Below are positions 1 through 7,710 of a stretch of 64,000 bases of DNA, in pieces. Under the pieces are notes generated by a model. The model searched no databases. It was not told where the DNA came from and was given only the letters and a program-made list of their open reading frames with translations. Location of the stretch: assembly GCF_023195895.1 (NCBI RefSeq), contig NZ_JALPRK010000013.1, forward strand, positions 62,001 to 126,000, in the 5' to 3' direction. Source of the stretch: Paenibacillus mellifer (GTDB taxonomy: Bacteria; Bacillota; Bacilli; Paenibacillales; Paenibacillaceae). The translations under genes and the position numbers were made by a program. Every line of letters begins with the position of its first letter. The first letter of the stretch is position 1.

Positions 1-836
1 TCCTCCACCGCTTCGCGCCGGGAGAACCCATCGTAGAGTCGGTTCGCTCGCTCACCTTCCACAATCTCCGAGAATGGTGTCTGATACACATTCCCAAGGT
101 TAATAACGCCTTCCCCATCCAGACAGCATGGGATCACCGTTCCATCCACTAAAATCCCGGCCTGGTTGCGCAAAGCATGGCAGAAGCCCTTTCCATCATC
201 CTCCGGCGCCCGCAGATCCGGCCATTCAAATTCATGATCCTGGTTAAGATATATCCGCTCGGCTAACCTAACGCCGCTTCCGGGCATAACTTTCTCCTCG
301 ATACGGTAATCGAGGTTGAATTCTTGTTCGATGATTTCAAGGGTCTCACGATTGCGCATGCACTGGAGGTTCGTTTCATTGTCCTGGGTCAAATTCCATA
401 GACGGAAGGAAACAATGAGATCCGATGAAGCTACCGCTTCCCGGACGAAAGATAACACGCTCTTCAGGTAACCTTCCCGGTCGGTTGAGCCTTCATGTCC
501 GTCAAAGCTATGCAGCGAGAAATTCATCTGCCGCAGCGCCAGCTTGCCCAGCAGCTTATGGCGAACTTTGGGAAGCAGCGTACCGTTGGTTGTAATGTTC
601 ACCTTAAAACCTTTTTCATGGCTGATATCGAGCAACTGGTCGATCTTGGGATGCAGCAATGGCTCGCCTTTTACGTGAAAATAAATATAGTCCGTATGCG
701 GCTTGATGTCGTCCAGAATCTTGCGAAAATCCTCAATTTTGATAAACTGCGCCTGACGATGGGTCGGCGGACAGAAACTGCAGGCCAAGTTGCAGATACT
801 GGTCGTTTCAATGTAGAACTTTTTAAACTTTTTCAT
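1..836 (-). CDS. Radical SAM/SPASM domain protein (3' end outside window)
   Basis: Reading leftward from the ATG at 836, the frame stays open to the window edge, so the C-terminus is missing. The N-terminus carries a radical SAM cluster motif C15-x3-C19-x2-C22 (CNLACSFC), followed by a phosphate/GEP-like segment and a NITTNGT stretch, as in AdoMet radical enzymes. Near the edge a CC pair in a VIPCCLDGEG context fits the start of a SPASM auxiliary-cluster domain. Known relatives modify peptides or enzymes by radical chemistry; the substrate here cannot be told, and no precursor peptide gene is visible. It lies 57 bases downstream of fosB on the same strand and may be cotranscribed. Confidence 0.85.
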   Translation of the reverse strand, partial: MKKFKKFYIETTSICNLACSFCPPTHRQAQFIKIEDFRKILDDIKPHTDYIYFHVKGEPLLHPKIDQLLDISHEKGFKVNITTNGTLLPKVRHKLLGKLALRQMNFSLHSFDGHEGSTDREGYLKSVLSFVREAVASSDLIVSFRLWNLTQDNETNLQCMRNRETLEIIEQEFNLDYRIEEKVMPGSGVRLAERIYLNQDHEFEWPDLRAPEDDGKGFCHALRNQAGILVDGTVIPCCLDGEGVINLGNVYQTPFSEIVEGERANRLYDGFSRREAVE

Positions 837-893
837 GGTGACCTACTTTGTTAAAATTTTTAGTTTATGTCCTATTCTATCAATTTATCGGGA

Positions 894-1310
894 TCAATAA
901 AAGTGCATGTGATCTTTCTCCGCTTTATAGTAATCTAATCGGTCCTTTAGCGTGCCGGTGTGGAATTCGAACATACGCCCATCGGGGTCCAAAAAATAAA
1001 TCGACTTCTGATCCCGAAGGTCTCTCTCGCGTCCCGGCAGCATTTCAACGTTCAATTCCCGAAGACGATTCATGTAAGCCGCGAAATCCCTCTCCTCGAT
1101 CGTAAAAGCGATATGGGTATAGGTACGATACTCCTTACTGCGTGGAATGTCCTCCTGATTCAGTGCAATCCATAGCCCGTCCAAGTCAAAATAGGCCAGC
1201 TTGCGGCCTTTAACTAAAGGGATTGCCCCAAAGACTTGCTCATAAAACGCCGTGGATCGATCCAAATCGGATACGGAAAAACAGAAATGATTAATGCCCT
1301 TAACCTTCAA
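894..1310 (-). CDS. fosB: Metallothiol transferase FosB (fosfomycin resistance)
   Basis: A 138-residue glyoxalase/VOC-fold protein. Family knowledge: FosB adds bacillithiol or cysteine to fosfomycin with a divalent metal in the cytoplasm. Visible metal ligands are H8, H66 and E115, and the conserved GRERD, LDPDG and EFHTGTL segments near the C-terminus are typical of FosB rather than FosA or FosX. I chose the TTG at 1310 because an AGGGGGGAT ribosome site lies just upstream and homologues start with a K-G-I-N-H sequence; an in-frame TTG at 1328 overlaps the stop of the upstream gene and has no ribosome site of its own. Intrinsic resistance genes of this type are common on Bacillota chromosomes, so mobility is not implied. 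Confidence 0.92.
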   Translation of the reverse strand: MKVKGINHFCFSVSDLDRSTAFYEQVFGAIPLVKGRKLAYFDLDGLWIALNQEDIPRSKEYRTYTHIAFTIEERDFAAYMNRLRELNVEMLPGRERDLRDQKSIYFLDPDGRMFEFHTGTLKDRLDYYKAEKDHMHFY

Positions 1311-1324
1311 CCGAATCCCCCCTA

Positions 1325-2002
1325 TCAACTTATGGCTTGGGCGGTAATTTGCACGTTTTCCAGAATAATCGGCGTGCCTGCGACTATCATATCCTGACCC
1401 AGCTCCAACGTCAAAGACTCGGGCGCCAACGTGTACAACCGACCTTCCTGCATCATGCCGTTGATGAAGAGATTAGCGTAGGAGCCCGCGCCGGTTCCGG
1501 CAAAAGCCAACGGCTGGCTGCCCTTATCATCCGTAAACTGATTGGCGGGAATGTCGACGGTTCCGGTCAAATCGGCTGGAGGCGCATAAAAGTAGCGATA
1601 CACAACGGTACTCACAAGAATGGCGCCCACAGCGGGTCCAGGCGGCCCTTGCGGTCCCTCGGGACCTACTGGGCCGGTCGCCCCCGGCGCGCCTTGCGGT
1701 CCCTCGGGACCTACTGGGCCGGTCGCCCCCGGCGCGCCCCTCATCTCGGCCAAGGATATTTCTCTACCGTGCGTGTCCGGGATTAGCCCTGTCGCGGGGG
1801 CCTGGCGTTCTATCCGTCGCAGCTCCTTGCGACAGCGCTCCAGAAGCCGCGCGGATCGACGGAGCTGTTTCCGCGGAGCGGACACGCTTCCCTTCTTCCG
1901 GCGGCGGCGTCCCCTTGCTGGGCATTTCTTTCCCTTTTTAGTCGCAGCCCTCCGTTGATGAACACCAATAGCCCCAACAAACACCTCTTGTTCAGTCCCC
2001 AT
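1325..2002 (-). CDS. Collagen-like repeat protein with C-terminal DUF4183
   Basis: 225 residues. Residues 1-75 are very basic (K/R-rich runs), about 90-125 are G-x-x triplets ([12 protein letters not shown] type) able to form a collagen-like triple helix, and the last 95 form a DUF4183 domain ending in a GTPIILENV segment. Proteins with this build sit on the spore or exosporium surface in Bacillus and Paenibacillus; that location is inferred. No signal peptide is evident, which fits mother-cell deposition. The ATG at 2002 has a GGGGGAAGAG ribosome site. The helix part contains an exact 45-base duplication, so length may vary between strains. A second DUF4183 gene is divergent across about 215 bases. 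Confidence 0.82.
   Translation of the reverse strand: MGTEQEVFVGAIGVHQRRAATKKGKKCPARGRRRRKKGSVSAPRKQLRRSARLLERCRKELRRIERQAPATGLIPDTHGREISLAEMRGAPGATGPVGPEGPQGAPGATGPVGPEGPQGPPGPAVGAILVSTVVYRYFYAPPADLTGTVDIPANQFTDDKGSQPLAFAGTGAGSYANLFINGMMQEGRLYTLAPESLTLELGQDMIVAGTPIILENVQITAQAIS
1647..1736. repeat. Two exact 45-bp tandem copies in the collagen-like gene
   Basis: The 45 bases at 1647-1691 are repeated without a mismatch at 1692-1736. Each unit encodes five G-x-x triplets (15 residues), so a change in copy number keeps the frame. Identity including third positions points to a recent duplication. Confidence 0.95.
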
Positions 2003-2217
2003 CCAACTCTTCCCCCTGACCGACCTAGCCCTTTCTTACCTTCTTTCGTATCTTATGAACAACAGGCTAGGTACGCATGGGCGATATACTCGACCGAAAT
2101 GCTCCTGAAAATCCATGTTCAACGGAGGCCTTACGCCGTTTCTATTAATGCGATCACAACATTAGATATGATGTATCGAATCTCTCGATACCCACTAAGA
2201 TTAGGAGGTGAACATGC

Positions 2218-2631
2218 GTGCCTGTGATAAAACCTGTATTTACCGCAGTAGCTTCCGTTCCAGTCGCATCCGGAGGTGCCGTCACAACCACCGTGACGCC
2301 GGCGGTCACCCGTTACTTCGCCACCTTGACGGCGGGGATGATCGGTGCTGCCGATACGACGATTCCGGCCGCCAGTTTCGTGGACGATGCCGATGGCGCA
2401 GTTACGGATTTACCAGAGCTTACCGGGAGCGATTATTTTAACGTATATATCAACGGTGTAATTCAGCAAGCCTCGTTGTCAACCCTGACGGCGGCTAGCC
2501 TGGTGCTGAGCACTGTGGATTTAACCGCCGGGATCCCTATTCAGCTTGAAGTCGGCAGCTTTAGCGGCGTCGCTTCCGCCATCACGACCCAACCGACGAT
2601 TTCTGCGCCAACGATCACGATCATCACGTAA
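2218..2631 (+). CDS. DUF4183 domain protein, probable spore-surface component
   Basis: 137 residues, mostly S, T, A, V and I, with a DUF4183-like core containing Y-x-NGVIQQ and a GIPIQLEV segment equivalent to the FINGMMQ and GTPIILEN segments of the divergent collagen-like protein. Function unknown; the family is linked with spore outer layers. The GTG at 2218 is chosen because an AGGAGGTG site at 2203-2210 is seven bases upstream; an ATG at 2214 lies in another frame that soon becomes implausible. A 7-base inverted repeat (GTATCGA, 2173-2179; TCGATAC, 2185-2191) lies just before the ribosome site and could be an operator. The 2003-2217 gap holds the divergent promoters, which I could not assign. 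Confidence 0.75.
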   Translation: MPVIKPVFTAVASVPVASGGAVTTTVTPAVTRYFATLTAGMIGAADTTIPAASFVDDADGAVTDLPELTGSDYFNVYINGVIQQASLSTLTAASLVLSTVDLTAGIPIQLEVGSFSGVASAITTQPTISAPTITIIT

Positions 2632-2637
2632 TCGTTA

Positions 2638-2667
2638 TTGACGAGCTGTCCCCCAATCGCATAAAAT
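2638..2667 (+). promoter_or_regulatory. SigA-type promoter of the crcB pair
   Basis: TTGACG at 2638-2643 and TAAAAT at 2662-2667 with an 18-base spacer, just after the stop of the upstream DUF4183 gene and before the fluoride riboswitch. Placement supports the call. Confidence 0.6.
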
Positions 2668-2682
2668 GGTGCCAACGCAACA

Positions 2683-2761
2683 AGGCGATGGAGTTCGCCT
2701 GAACCGCTCGTTTCGAGCTGATGACTCCTACCAGATCCTCTGGTAGGGGTCTGTCTATTTT
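2683..2761 (+). promoter_or_regulatory. Fluoride (crcB) riboswitch with intrinsic terminator
   Basis: The stretch has the conserved crcB-motif parts: GGCGATGGAGTTCGCC at 2684-2699, then GAACCGCTC, and the 3' strand GAGCTGATGACTCCTACC ending near 2732. A 13-bp hairpin (2723-2735 with 2739-2751, one G-U pair) reuses the 3' aptamer strand and is followed by a U-rich run, so folding of the aptamer on fluoride should prevent the terminator. This is the standard ON-switch layout. The downstream genes are two CrcB/Fluc proteins, which agrees with the ligand. Confidence 0.92.
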
Positions 2762-2777
2762 CAGGAGGTTGATTGCA

Positions 2778-3167
2778 TTGAACATCCTTGCTTTAATCCT
2801 TGGCGGATTCCTTGGGACCCTTCTTCGTTATGGCCTGTCCCTCTGGATTCCAGCTGCTGGAGCTTTCCCTGTACCTATCCTCCTGATCAATTGGGCTGGA
2901 TGCCTATTTCTCGGCTGGTTGTTTACCGTTGCCGCCATCCGGAACATCCATCCGAGTGTACGTATTGGGGCAGGAACAGGGTTTACCGGCGCGTTTACGA
3001 CGTTCTCTACTTTCACGGTGCAGACGGTAGACGCCCTAGATTCCGGACATCTTGCGATAGCGCTCGCCTATCTATTATCCAGTTTAATTGGGGGTCTCCT
3101 GATGGCTTGGGCCGGGGTCAATTTGGGCCAAAAAATGCGTACCCCTAAGGCAGGTGATCACGCATGA
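2778..3167 (+). CDS. crcB: Fluoride channel CrcB/Fluc, subunit 1
   Basis: 129 residues, four hydrophobic segments. Fluc channels export fluoride as dual-topology dimers in the membrane. Typical signatures: GGFLGTLLRYGL near the N-terminus, a P-x-x-ILLINWAGCLFLGW segment carrying the pore Asn, and GAGTGFTGAFTTFSTF, which contains the Phe box and sodium-site region. The TTG at 2778 is preferred since AGGAGG lies at 2763-2768; the longer open frame upstream runs through the riboswitch. It overlaps the next crcB by four bases (ATGA), so the two are made together and probably form a heterodimer, as known for paired crcB genes in Gram-positive bacteria. Confidence 0.93.
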   Translation: MNILALILGGFLGTLLRYGLSLWIPAAGAFPVPILLINWAGCLFLGWLFTVAAIRNIHPSVRIGAGTGFTGAFTTFSTFTVQTVDALDSGHLAIALAYLLSSLIGGLLMAWAGVNLGQKMRTPKAGDHA

Positions 3168-3532
3168 TTAGCATCATTGGATTGGGCGGGATCCTCGGGA
3201 CGCTTCTGCGCTATTATTTGGGACAGTGGGTTTCCTCTCGATCTGCCCATCGAGGTTCGGTTTTTCCTTGGGGAACATGGGTGATCAACCTCAGCGGCTC
3301 CCTGCTGCTTGGCATCCTAGCCGGACTGCATGCAAGGAACGCCCTGCCTGACTGGAGTTGGTTGATGCTCGGAACCGGCTTCTGCGGTGCTTACACAACC
3401 TTCTCCACCTTTGGTTACGAGACAGTGACGTTAATCGGAAAGGGGTACAAACTTCAAGCCGCCCTTTATGTCCTTTCCTCGGCTCTGCTAGGTATGACTT
3501 GTGCTTGGCTGGGCGGTTGGCTGATCGCCTAA
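3164..3532 (+). CDS. crcB: Fluoride channel CrcB/Fluc, subunit 2
   Basis: 122 residues with four predicted membrane segments. GGILGTLLRYYLGQW, a GTWVINLSGSLLLG pore segment and GTGFCGAYTTFSTFGYE are the Fluc signatures. It starts at the ATG at 3164 inside the stop region of subunit 1 (ATGA overlap), so translation is coupled. Residues differ enough from subunit 1 that each protomer may face one way, giving an obligate heterodimer; this is inference from the pairing. The fluoride riboswitch upstream controls both. Confidence 0.93.
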   Translation: MISIIGLGGILGTLLRYYLGQWVSSRSAHRGSVFPWGTWVINLSGSLLLGILAGLHARNALPDWSWLMLGTGFCGAYTTFSTFGYETVTLIGKGYKLQAALYVLSSALLGMTCAWLGGWLIA

Positions 3533-3641
3533 CAGCAAAGACGTCCAAAACTTAAGGCATACGCCCGTATAACGATCAAGCGTGCCGGCAGCTGCATACT
3601 ATACAGCAAATCCGCGATCATGCGAGAAAAGGTGATTTCTG

Positions 3642-4730
3642 TTGGCCAGTTTTCGTAAAGCTTATTTGCTGAAGCAGCGTATTGCTGGAAACATGCTGAA
3701 GAAGAACGGAGTCCACGGCGTTGGCGTCGGCCTGCGGGACCCTAAACGCCCCAAACGAGGCGCAGCTATCATCGTTTTTGCCGATGCCTTGTCAACCACC
3801 GCCGCATCCAAGAAAAACGCGAAGTCTAAACGCACCCCCTCTTTACCCCGATACTTAAAACCCCGGTCCGGCGTACCGTTTCGCGTCGTCCGTTCTCCCC
3901 GCTTCTGCAAGCGAAGCGGCAAGTTCACTCGCCGAATCCGGCCGGTTGTAGCCGGCTACAGTGTCGGCACGGCTGATGCTTCCGGCACGGCCGGCCTCAT
4001 CGTCAGCAGTGACGCAAACGGATGTAGCTGCTTGATCCTGAGCAACAACCACGTCCTCGCCGATAACAATACCGGGCGTTTCTCCCCCACGCTCCAGCCC
4101 GGCGGTGCTGATGGAGGCACAACTGCCAGAGACCGGATCGGTCAGCTGGAACGGGTCACCAAACTGAGCCGGAAACGACCCAATTATCTCGATGCGGCGA
4201 CCGCCAAGCCATTAAGGCAATCCTTGCTCAAGCCGACTTATGCCGTCTATGGCACCATCCCCGGCCATGTCCGTACCTATAAAGTTGGCGACCGCCTGAA
4301 GAAGGTTGGCCGCACAACAGGGGCCGTGACCGGTACCGTGGAATCGATTCATACCGATGTTCAGGTTGATTACGGGGATTACGGCAATTTGGGGACAATC
4401 ACCTTCAAAGACCAAAGCGTGATCCGTGGCAAGCGTCCGGTTTCGCTGGAAGGGGACTCCGGTTCGGTTTGGCTGACGAGCAAAGGCAATCTCGCAGCAG
4501 CGGTCAATTTTGCCGGATCGGAGAACGGGATGCTGTCCATCTCTTATCCCATCGAATGGTTTATGCAGGTGTTCGGCGCTCGCGTTGCTAAACCGGTTAA
4601 CGGTCGGCTGCTTCGACCCCAAAGAGGCAAAAACGGCAAATACATGTGTACTCGCCCGTTGCCCGCCAAACTTGTGAAATCGCTGCGCCCGATTCAAGCC
4701 TCGCCCCGCCCTAAACGGCGGCGTGCATAA
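3642..4730 (+). CDS. Trypsin-like fold serine protease with basic ends
   Basis: 362 residues. The core (about 100-310) looks like a chymotrypsin-fold protease: catalytic His in SNNHVLA (H137), Asp in NYLDAA (D184), Ser in EGDSGS (S273). No signal peptide or PDZ domain is seen, unlike HtrA. The N-terminal 100 and C-terminal 45 residues are rich in K and R (ending PKRRRA), so it may bind nucleic acid or a negatively charged surface. The TTG at 3642 follows AAAGGTGAT. The closest known type is the uncharacterised peptidase group of spore formers; substrate unknown. The 3533-3641 gap shows no clear terminator for crcB. It converges on the sigma-factor gene. Confidence 0.72.
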   Translation: MASFRKAYLLKQRIAGNMLKKNGVHGVGVGLRDPKRPKRGAAIIVFADALSTTAASKKNAKSKRTPSLPRYLKPRSGVPFRVVRSPRFCKRSGKFTRRIRPVVAGYSVGTADASGTAGLIVSSDANGCSCLILSNNHVLADNNTGRFSPTLQPGGADGGTTARDRIGQLERVTKLSRKRPNYLDAATAKPLRQSLLKPTYAVYGTIPGHVRTYKVGDRLKKVGRTTGAVTGTVESIHTDVQVDYGDYGNLGTITFKDQSVIRGKRPVSLEGDSGSVWLTSKGNLAAAVNFAGSENGMLSISYPIEWFMQVFGARVAKPVNGRLLRPQRGKNGKYMCTRPLPAKLVKSLRPIQASPRPKRRRA

Positions 4731-4736
4731 TAAACA

Positions 4737-4767
4737 AAGCTCCCTAAGGATGATCCCTAGGGAGCTT
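4737..4767. terminator. Hairpin between convergent genes
   Basis: A perfect 10-bp stem (AAGCTCCCTA, 4737-4746; TAGGGAGCTT, 4758-4767) sits between the two stop codons. The flanks are A/T-rich on both sides, so it may stop transcription from either direction. Confidence 0.75.
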
Positions 4768-4772
4768 ACTTG

Positions 4773-5666
4773 TTATTCCATAAAATCCTTCAGCCGTTTA
4801 CTGCGGCTTGGATGCCGTAATTTACGAAGTGCCTTAGCTTCAATCTGGCGAATCCGTTCCCGGGTTACGCCAAACTCCTTCCCCACCTCTTCTAACGTCC
4901 GCGTCCGGCCGTCATCCATACCGAAGCGGAGCCGAAGCACATTCTCTTCACGTTCAGTCAAGGTATCCAAGACTTCCTCTAACTGCTCTTTCAGAAGCTC
5001 ATAAGCTGCTGCTTCCGCCGGTGCCGGAGCGTCGTGATCCTCGATGAAGTCGCCCAGGTTCGAATCATTTTCTTCCCCTATCGGCGTCTCCAGCGATACC
5101 GGCTCCTGTGCGATCTTCATGATCTCCCGCACTTTATCCGGCGTCAGATCCATCTCCTTGGCGATTTCCTCCGGCGTCGGCTCACGTCCGATCTCCTGAA
5201 GCAACTGCCGCGAGATGCGGATCAGTTTATTGATGGTTTCCACCATATGCACAGGTATCCGAATCGTTCTTGCCTGGTCAGCAATCGCCCGAGTGATGGC
5301 TTGACGAATCCACCAAGTGGCGTAGGTACTGAACTTGAACCCTTTTGAGTAATCGAACTTCTCCACCGCTTTGATGAGACCCATATTGCCCTCTTGAATC
5401 AGGTCCAGGAAGACCATCCCACGCCCGACATAACGTCGAGCAATGCTGACAACCAATCTGAGGTTCGCTTCAGCCAGACGACGTTTCGCTTCCTCGTCGC
5501 CGTTCTCGATACGTTGTGCGAGCTGAATTTCCTCCTCTGCAGATAACAGAGGCACCCGTCCGATTTCTTTCAGGTACATTCTTACCGGGTCATCGATTTT
5601 AATCCCTGGCGGTAACGTCAGATCGTCGGTGTATTCCATTTCATTATGCTTCAAGTCCTCAGTCAT
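4773..5666 (-). CDS. SigA/RpoD-type sigma factor lacking region 1.1
   Basis: 297 residues from the ATG at 5666. Regions 1.2 to 4.2 of a group 1/2 sigma factor are intact: [16 protein letters not shown] (1.2), [17 protein letters not shown] and [20 protein letters not shown] (2.1-2.4), [10 protein letters not shown] (3), and [21 protein letters not shown] (4.2). The acidic region 1.1, about 70-80 residues in B. subtilis SigA, is absent, and no dnaG lies nearby, so this may be a second RpoD-like factor and not the main one. The start follows AGGGTGGGGGT; an upstream ATG at 5711 adds a hydrophobic run with no ribosome site. Region 2.4 implies recognition of ordinary -10 elements. Confidence 0.9.
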   Translation of the reverse strand: MTEDLKHNEMEYTDDLTLPPGIKIDDPVRMYLKEIGRVPLLSAEEEIQLAQRIENGDEEAKRRLAEANLRLVVSIARRYVGRGMVFLDLIQEGNMGLIKAVEKFDYSKGFKFSTYATWWIRQAITRAIADQARTIRIPVHMVETINKLIRISRQLLQEIGREPTPEEIAKEMDLTPDKVREIMKIAQEPVSLETPIGEENDSNLGDFIEDHDAPAPAEAAAYELLKEQLEEVLDTLTEREENVLRLRFGMDDGRTRTLEEVGKEFGVTRERIRQIEAKALRKLRHPSRSKRLKDFME

Positions 5667-5739
5667 CTTCCAGACCCCCACCCTAAAAAATGAAAAAAAT
5701 GCGAAAACCATTCTATGTCTCTAGAACCGGTATATCCAT

Positions 5740-5768
5740 TTGACAAATCATTGGTATTATGCTATTAT
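5740..5768 (+). promoter_or_regulatory. Strong SigA-type promoter with no gene behind it
   Basis: TTGACA at 5740-5745, a 17-base spacer and TATTAT at 5763-5768. It fires rightward, away from the sigma-factor gene, into a gap without an obvious plus-strand gene. Confidence 0.75.
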
Positions 5769-5774
5769 TGAGGA

Positions 5775-5901
5775 GATTATTGCGTGATTGCTTTTTGAGT
5801 GGCTATCCGTCATTTTACCACAGTTCATTAGCTCATACAAGTTTTATTTTTTATTATGTTCATGGAACGAGACGCTGATCCCTAAGGATCAGCGTTTTTT
5901 G
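5775..5901 (+). ncRNA. Candidate small RNA (orphan promoter to orphan terminator)
   Basis: The promoter at 5740-5768 predicts a start near 5775. About 100 bases later a perfect 10-bp hairpin (ACGCTGATCC 5872-5881, GGATCAGCGT 5886-5895) with a T run at 5895-5900 ends the unit in the same direction. No convincing plus-strand gene lies between: a GAGGAG at 5770-5775 falls at or before the start site and so would not be a ribosome site. The transcript would be about 125 nt with an AU-rich middle. I do not recognise the family; it is not 6S, SRP or tmRNA by size or sequence. A leader peptide of about 30 codons cannot be excluded. Confidence 0.5.
5872..5900 (+). terminator. Intrinsic terminator of the candidate small RNA
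   Basis: 10-bp perfect stem, CTAA loop, six T. The T run exists only on the plus-strand side, so it does not serve the leftward frnE-like gene. Confidence 0.85.
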
Positions 5902-5931
5902 TGTTCCTCTACTCTTCTTATTCGACAAAGG

Positions 5932-6570
5932 TTACTCCCGATCCTCCCAAGCCCGAAGTAATGCGCCTTGAAAAATTTCCAACGGCTGAGCCCCGGACAC
6001 CGCATACTTGCCGCGCAGCACAAAGAACGGTACTCCTCGAATCCCGAGCCGTCTAGCTTCGTCCTCATCTTCGCGGACTTCATCGGCATAAGCATCTTGC
6101 TCCAGCAAATCCCGAACCGCGGAGCCGTTCAGGCCAACCTCCTCGGCCAAGCGCACCAGCGTTTCTCGTTCTCCAATATGCAAGGAATCCGTAAAATAAG
6201 CTCGGAACAACCGCTCCGTCATTTCCTTCGCTTTTCCCTGCTCCCCGGCATAATGTGCCACTCGATGGGCGTCAAACGTATTTGTCGGTACAATGGTATC
6301 AAAGTTATACGTTAGCCCTTCCGCCTGAGCCTGCTGCGCCACATTGCGGTTTGACTCCTGGGCTTGCTCCAAACTAAGGCCGTATTTGACCGCCAATAAT
6401 TCATGGATGCTCGACTCCGTGTCTTTCGGGGCAACCGGATCCAGTTCAAAGCTGCGGTATACAATTTCGATTTCATCCCGGTAATCAAATAACTCCAACG
6501 CCTTCTCCAGACGGCGTTTGCCGATGTAACAAAACGGACAGACAAAGTCCGACCACACTTCGATTTTCAT
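5932..6570 (-). CDS. DsbA-family oxidoreductase, FrnE-like
   Basis: 212 residues, cytoplasmic, thioredoxin fold with the DsbA helical insert. The active-site motif CPFC is at C11-C14 right after the first strand, and GVPFFV near residue 190 supplies the conserved cis-Pro. FrnE-like proteins act as dithiol oxidases/isomerases or in polyketide pathways; here a redox-stress role is a guess. The ATG at 6570 follows AAAGGAGGAG at good spacing, so the longer frame to 6591 was rejected. A 51-residue gene lies 28 bases upstream and may be in the same unit. Confidence 0.88.
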   Translation of the reverse strand: MKIEVWSDFVCPFCYIGKRRLEKALELFDYRDEIEIVYRSFELDPVAPKDTESSIHELLAVKYGLSLEQAQESNRNVAQQAQAEGLTYNFDTIVPTNTFDAHRVAHYAGEQGKAKEMTERLFRAYFTDSLHIGERETLVRLAEEVGLNGSAVRDLLEQDAYADEVREDEDEARRLGIRGVPFFVLRGKYAVSGAQPLEIFQGALLRAWEDRE

Positions 6571-6598
6571 ATTAACTCCTCCTTTTACCAAAGATCCT

Positions 6599-6754
6599 TT
6601 ACCGAATCAGTCCCCATTCACGTGCCTGCTCCTCGGTAAGGATAAATTGTTCCTGCTCCCAAACCTCGTCCTCTTTCGTCAGACCGAACGAAGTTCTGAC
6701 CTGCGGCCAAATTCCCTTCTCCACAGCTTCGCTTTGCGTAATGATAATTTTCAA
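6599..6754 (-). CDS. Small conserved protein of unknown function
   Basis: 51 residues from a TTG at 6754, which follows GGAGGGAAGGA. The sequence starts K-I-I-I-T-Q-S-E and ends EEQAREWGLIR, with a central W-P-Q and acidic/aromatic character. I have the impression of a small family in Paenibacillus with this length but cannot name a domain. It is soluble. It lies 28 bases before the frnE-like gene on the same strand, so they may form an operon. Confidence 0.6.
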   Translation of the reverse strand: MKIIITQSEAVEKGIWPQVRTSFGLTKEDEVWEQEQFILTEEQAREWGLIR

Positions 6755-6965
6755 ACCGGGTCCTTCCCTCCGTAACATCATCAAGTTTGTCAATTAAGAT
6801 TACCCGAATCAAAAGCCTCCAAACCTGCCGCAAACCGCTCCTCCATCCCAATCTATGGAGATTATATGCGTATATGCTGCTCCTCATCTCGTGAGATGTG
6901 ACTTGCCTGTCCAAGGCGGCTATAATAGGACATGAAGGATATCTTTTCCATAAGAGGTGATTGGA

Positions 6966-7652
6966 ATGAAAGTTACTTACTGGGGACACTCCTGCATCCT
7001 GGTGGATACGGGGAAGCATCGGCTTGTCATCGATCCATTTCTGACCGGCAATCCGGTAGCCGCCGTCGCAGCCGATGACATTCAAGTCGACTATGTCCTT
7101 CTTACCCACGGTCATTCCGACCATATCGCCGATGCAGAAAGCATCGCCCGGCGAAACAACGCCCCGATTATTGCCATCGTTGAGCTCGCCGATTATTTGG
7201 CCAATGCCGGACTACAAACCGTAGGCATGAACCTTGGCGGTTCTCGCATATTCTCATTCGGCAAGCTGAAGTGGGTCCCGGCGCTCCACAGTACCTCCGT
7301 CAACCAGGACGGCGTGAGCATCTATCTTGGCGTGGCCGCAGGCATTCTGCTCGACCTGGATGGGTTTACGCTCTACCATGCCGGCGATACCGCCCTATTC
7401 AGCGATATGAAGTTGGTCAGCTTGCGCCGGCCGGTCGACTTGGCGTTCTTGCCGATCGGCGACCACTTTACGATGGGGCCTGACGATGCGCTGATCGCGG
7501 CCGAATGGATTGGTGCTAAACACGTCGTACCTGTGCATTACAATACGTTTGACGCGATTGCCCAAGACGGAGAACGGTTTGCGGCAGAGCTTAAGCGTAT
7601 TGGTATACAAGGTCATGCCCTGAAACCGGGAGAATCCCTGGATACATTTTAG
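6966..7652 (+). CDS. UPF0173 metal-dependent hydrolase (YtkL-like)
   Basis: 228 residues, metallo-beta-lactamase fold. The metal motif H48-x-H50-x-D52-H53 (THGHSDH) is present, together with a YHAGDTALF segment that provides the next Asp and a VPVHYNTF His. Family members are single-domain cytoplasmic hydrolases of unknown substrate. The ATG at 6966 is used because AGAGGTGA lies five bases before it. A TATAAT at 6921-6926 with a weak TGTGAC-like -35 could be its promoter. Confidence 0.9.
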   Translation: MKVTYWGHSCILVDTGKHRLVIDPFLTGNPVAAVAADDIQVDYVLLTHGHSDHIADAESIARRNNAPIIAIVELADYLANAGLQTVGMNLGGSRIFSFGKLKWVPALHSTSVNQDGVSIYLGVAAGILLDLDGFTLYHAGDTALFSDMKLVSLRRPVDLAFLPIGDHFTMGPDDALIAAEWIGAKHVVPVHYNTFDAIAQDGERFAAELKRIGIQGHALKPGESLDTF

Positions 7653-7670
7653 GCATAGAGCGGCTAAATG

Positions 7671-7707
7671 ACAGCAAGTTGTTGCGATTCCAGCAGCAAT
7701 TTGCTGT
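7671..7707 (+). terminator. Intrinsic terminator
   Basis: ACAGCAA pairs with TTGCTGT, with an inner TTGTTGC/GCAGCAA stem, followed by six T that run into the stop codon of the convergent MFS gene. Confidence 0.85.
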
Positions 7708-7710
7708 TTT

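Noticed and set aside
1647-1736. Possible CRISPR-like repeats
   Set aside because: Two direct copies with no spacer, in frame in a collagen-like gene.
1337-1958. Long plus-strand frames opposite the collagen-like gene
   Set aside because: They are mirror images of the GC-rich Gly-x-x repeats and lack ribosome sites.
6618-7124. Minus-strand 168-codon frame overlapping the UPF0173 gene
   Set aside because: Conflicts with two better genes, no ribosome site or domain.
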